8,805 bases of DNA from Clostridiales bacterium. GTDB lineage: Bacteria > Bacillota > Clostridia > Oscillospirales > Oscillospiraceae. Under the pieces are notes generated by a model, which was not told the origin of the DNA, made no database searches, and saw nothing but the letters and a program-made list of their open reading frames with translations. A program made the position numbers and the translations under genes. The stretch spans positions 1-8,805 of the forward strand of contig DYBL01000045.1 of the NCBI GenBank assembly GCA_019418625.1, written 5' to 3'. Below are positions 6,275 through 8,805 of this stretch, in pieces. Position 1 is the first letter of the stretch. The number at the start of each line of letters is the position of its first letter.

Positions 6275-6958
6275 TCAGCCGTTGCGGAACTCTTCCAGAT
6301 AGGCGGCCTTTTTCAGGCTCTTTTCCTCCTGGTAGGTCGCCTCCACCTGCTTGGCCAGAGAGTCGTCCTTGCCGGCCTGCTTCAAAAGCGAGCGCAGACG
6401 CTCCACCACCTGGGCTACCTGGGCGTCGCACTCCTTTTCCAGGGCTGTCAGCTCCTCCAGGCGCTTATAGACCACGTCGGCCTTGTTCTCCGCCGTGTGC
6501 TCGCCCTGCGTGTATTCGTCGATGGCCGCCTGGGCGATGGACTCCAGCTTGCTCACATAGGTACTGCGCAGCACGTACATCTGAGCGATCTGCTCCTGGA
6601 TCTGCGCCTCCACATTGCTTTTCTCCGCTGTCTGCTGGCTGCTCTGGCCGTCCGGCGTCTCCGCGCCGGGCACGGACTCATCCAGAAGCTTTTTGGCCGC
6701 ATCCTCCACGGAGAGCGTCCCGTCTTCCAGCTGGCGCAGCTCCTCCTCGGAAAAGGTATAGCTGCTCACGCTGTATTCCTCCATGGCGCTGGTCAGGACC
6801 TGCTCATTCTCCGCCAGCTTTCCTTCGATGGCCGTGCGGTCCATGGTCATACCGTAACGCAGGGCGCTGATGTTGTTCCACTGCCAGGCTGTCACGCCCG
6901 CCCCCGTCACCACCAGGGCACCCACGATCCCCAGCGCGATCTTTCCGCCTTTTTTCAT
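6275..6958 (-). CDS. Membrane-anchored, probably coiled-coil protein, function unknown
   Basis: This is a 227-residue protein, not recognised as a named family. A short Lys-rich start (MKKGGK) precedes one hydrophobic helix (about 7-24), then about 200 hydrophilic residues rich in Glu, Gln, Ala and Lys. Stretches about 40-95 and 110-220 have the spacing and composition of long amphipathic helices and likely coiled coil; a Ser/Gln/Thr-rich linker (about 97-112) separates them. There are no cysteines near the anchor for a lipobox and no enzymatic motif. By charge the tail is probably outside the cell. AAGGAG 9 nt upstream supports the ATG. It sits between the dehydratase (20-nt gap) and the phosphatase (1-nt gap), so it belongs to the operon. 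Possible roles are scaffold, or extracytoplasmic partner of the Wzz domains, which are themselves helical (inference only). Confidence 0.87.
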   Translation of the reverse strand: MKKGGKIALGIVGALVVTGAGVTAWQWNNISALRYGMTMDRTAIEGKLAENEQVLTSAMEEYSVSSYTFSEEELRQLEDGTLSVEDAAKKLLDESVPGAETPDGQSSQQTAEKSNVEAQIQEQIAQMYVLRSTYVSKLESIAQAAIDEYTQGEHTAENKADVVYKRLEELTALEKECDAQVAQVVERLRSLLKQAGKDDSLAKQVEATYQEEKSLKKAAYLEEFRNG

Positions 6959-6967
6959 TCCAGTAAT

Positions 6968-6973
6968 CTCCTT
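6968..6973 (-). promoter_or_regulatory. Ribosome binding site for the coiled-coil protein
   Basis: The minus strand reads AAGGAG, 9 nt before the ATG at 6958, in the 20-nt gap after the dehydratase stop. It supports the assigned start. Confidence 0.75.
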
Positions 6974-6978
6974 GCTTT

Positions 6979-8805
6979 TTATACCCGCTGGACAGAAGCC
7001 AGATCCTCCAGCTGATTGGCCTGCCCTTCCCGGACGGCGCGGATGGCCTCCCGGTTCACTTCTTCAGGGCTGCGGAAGGTGGGGACCAGGCCGCGGAGCA
7101 CCGGGAAGATCTCCTCCCGTCCGCCCCGCTCCGCGGCAGCGGCCAGTTCCTCCAGCCAGCCCTTCATCTCGCTTTCCTCCACGTCCGCCTTTTCTTCCAC
7201 AAAGATCTTCTCGTTTTCCGTGCGGCGCAATCCCGCGCTGGCAGTGAGCAGCTCCTCATAGAGCTTTTCGCCCGGCCGCAGGCCCACTTCCTGGATGTCG
7301 ATATCCACGTAGGGCGTAAAGCCTGAGAGGCGAATGAGCTTTTCCGCCAGATCCAGAATATGCACCGGCTCGCCCATATCCAGCACGTACACCTCGCCGC
7401 TGCGGGCAAAGGAGCCCGCCTCCAGCACCAGCTGCACCGCCTCGGGGATGGTCATGAAATAGCGGATGATCCGCTTATCCGTGATGGTGACCGGACCGCC
7501 GTAGGCGATCTGCTTTTTGAAAAGCGGAATCACAGACCCGTCCGAACCCAGCACATTGCCGAAGCGCACGGCGGAAAAAGCCGTCCGCCCGCCCCGCAGG
7601 CCCTGGATCACCTGTTCGCAAAGATATTTGGTGGCGCCCATGATGTTGGTGGGGTTGACCGCCTTGTCCGTGGAAATGAGCACGAATTTCTCCGCCCCGT
7701 ATTTGCGGGCGGCGGAGGCGGTGTGATAAGTACCGAACACATTGTTCTTGACTGCCTCCTCCGGGCAGTTCTCCATAAGGGGCACATGCTTGTGGGCCGC
7801 CGCATGGAACACCACCTGGGGGCGGTAGCGCTCGAAGATCTGATCCATCTTCTTCCTGTCCCGCACGGAGGCGATCTCCACCGACAGGGGGAAGTCCGGC
7901 CCATAGAGATGCACCAGGTCGTTTTGCAGGCTGTATGTGGTGTTTTCCGCAATGTCCACGATCACCAGCCGCCGGGGACCGTAGCCGGCGATCTGCCGGC
8001 ACAGCTCCGAGCCGATGGAGCCGCCGCCGCCGGTGACCAGCACGCTCTTGCCTGCCAGAAACTCCCGGATACGGCTGTTATCCAGCTGGATGGGCTTGCG
8101 GCCCAACAGATCTTCGATCTGTACCTCCCGCATGCTGGCGGTCAGGGACGTGCCCTCCCGCCCCAGCTGCGTAACCGGGTCCTCCAAAATATGGAGCCGG
8201 CAGTTGGTCGCGGCGCACTGACGCAGGATCTGGGTCTGACGCTCCGCCGACAGGTTGGGAATGGCCAGGATCAGCTCCGTGACCGGCGTATCCTGCAAAA
8301 GCTCTCCCAGGCGGTCAATGGGTCCCCGAACGGCTACGCCGTGGACCCGCTTTCCGATCTTGTCCGGCGCGTCATCCAACAGGCAGTAGGGCAGATAGCG
8401 CCCCCGGGGGTTGCTCACCAGCTCGCCCAGCAGCGACACGCCCAGCGCGCCGGCGCCGATGATGGCCGTATAGCTGCGGCCCTCCGCGCCCCGGCCCGCC
8501 ATCTTCAGGCGGTAGATCCGATAGAGGAAGCGCACCGCCAGAATGCAAAGAAGCGCCAGAGAGGTGCCCGTCAGCGCCTGGGTGATCCAGATGCGGTTGG
8601 TGTCCAGCACCAGATTGAGCCCGGTATAGAGCAAAAAGCCCAGGCTCATACCCATCAGCAGCACGAAATACTCCCGGCTCTCGGCATAGCGCCAAAGGCT
8701 GTTGTAGGTCCTGAAGATCAGCTGGAACACCAGTACGCACACGGTCAGAAGGCCGATGTGGCCCACCAGGTTCACAAGCTGGATGTCGTTTCGCAGGAGC
8801 GGCGG
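6979..8805 (-). CDS. Membrane-bound NDP-sugar 4,6-dehydratase (WbpM/PglF/CapD type; 5' end outside window)
   Basis: 608 residues are visible. Numbering from the right edge, three hydrophobic helices (about 12-31, 47-67 and 75-97) remain of the usual four to five. A first nucleotide-binding fold (IIGAGALG, 115-122) follows, then the catalytic Rossmann domain with TGGGGSIGSE (258-267), VFHAAAHKHVP (332-342) and ISTDKAVNPTNIMGATK (377-393). The MxxxK pair (Met389, Lys393), with Met replacing the usual Tyr, is the signature of this dehydratase class. RPGEKLYEEL (510-519) closes the fold. The enzyme most likely converts UDP-GlcNAc to a UDP-4-keto-6-deoxy sugar, the first step toward bacillosamine, QuiNAc or FucNAc type residues. 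The exact product is not readable. A GTG at 8775 could be taken as the start, but the frame stays open to the edge and a start there would lose the first helices of the family, so the gene is treated as 5'-truncated by the window. Confidence 0.94.
   Translation of the reverse strand, partial: PPLLRNDIQLVNLVGHIGLLTVCVLVFQLIFRTYNSLWRYAESREYFVLLMGMSLGFLLYTGLNLVLDTNRIWITQALTGTSLALLCILAVRFLYRIYRLKMAGRGAEGRSYTAIIGAGALGVSLLGELVSNPRGRYLPYCLLDDAPDKIGKRVHGVAVRGPIDRLGELLQDTPVTELILAIPNLSAERQTQILRQCAATNCRLHILEDPVTQLGREGTSLTASMREVQIEDLLGRKPIQLDNSRIREFLAGKSVLVTGGGGSIGSELCRQIAGYGPRRLVIVDIAENTTYSLQNDLVHLYGPDFPLSVEIASVRDRKKMDQIFERYRPQVVFHAAAHKHVPLMENCPEEAVKNNVFGTYHTASAARKYGAEKFVLISTDKAVNPTNIMGATKYLCEQVIQGLRGGRTAFSAVRFGNVLGSDGSVIPLFKKQIAYGGPVTITDKRIIRYFMTIPEAVQLVLEAGSFARSGEVYVLDMGEPVHILDLAEKLIRLSGFTPYVDIDIQEVGLRPGEKLYEELLTASAGLRRTENEKIFVEEKADVEESEMKGWLEELAAAAERGGREEIFPVLRGLVPTFRSPEEVNREAIRAVREGQANQLEDLASVQRV

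Noticed and set aside
4681..6870. Plus-strand open frame of 729 codons opposite the Ig-like, phosphatase and coiled-coil genes
   Set aside because: It has no recognisable motif, low-complexity composition, and crosses three well-supported minus-strand genes. It is a codon-bias shadow.
8773..8775. GTG as the start codon of the dehydratase
   Set aside because: The frame remains open to the window edge, plausible coding residues continue upstream, and the family normally has further N-terminal membrane helices. It is more likely an internal Val codon.

Overview
The window is a GC-rich (roughly 60% by eye), fully coding stretch in which every supported gene lies on the minus strand, so transcription runs from high to low coordinates. 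Fused chain-length/BY-kinase proteins with (Tyr-Gly)n tails, a PHP-type (CpsB-like) phosphatase and strong AGGAGG-type ribosome binding sites point to a Gram-positive Firmicute. The high GC and gene content resemble gut Clostridia of the Oscillospiraceae type (Oscillibacter/Flavonifractor-like). The phylum is a fairly safe inference; the family is a guess.

Block 1 (8805 down to 1788) is one tightly packed operon for control and synthesis of a surface polysaccharide. In transcription order it holds: a membrane-bound nucleotide-sugar 4,6-dehydratase (5' end outside the window); a 227-aa membrane-anchored, probably coiled-coil protein of unknown function; a PHP-family tyrosine phosphatase; a 265-aa membrane-anchored protein with tandem Ig-like domains; and two consecutive fused Wzz/BY-kinase paralogues with Tyr-rich tails. 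Junctions are 20, 1, 9, 9 and -14 nt. The phosphatase and kinases form a phosphotyrosine cycle that in related systems controls polymer length and export. The dehydratase commits a UDP-sugar to the pathway. No glycosyltransferase, flippase or polymerase is in view, so the rest of the locus should lie beyond 8805 or elsewhere.

A GC-rich hairpin with T-tracts (1752-1784) closes block 1. Block 2 (1726 down to the left edge) is a separate two-gene unit: a 163-aa S24/S26-type (signal-peptidase-like) serine peptidase and, overlapping it by 17 nt, an ABC exporter with fused membrane and ATPase domains, cut off by the window just after Walker A. A small peptidase coupled to an ABC exporter suggests peptide maturation and export, but no precursor peptide is visible.

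The most interesting points are the asymmetric kinase pair (one keeps the canonical BY-kinase motifs, the other has lost two signature residues), the two uncharacterised membrane-anchored proteins inside the regulatory operon, and the peptidase/exporter cassette. Nothing proves a wholly new system.
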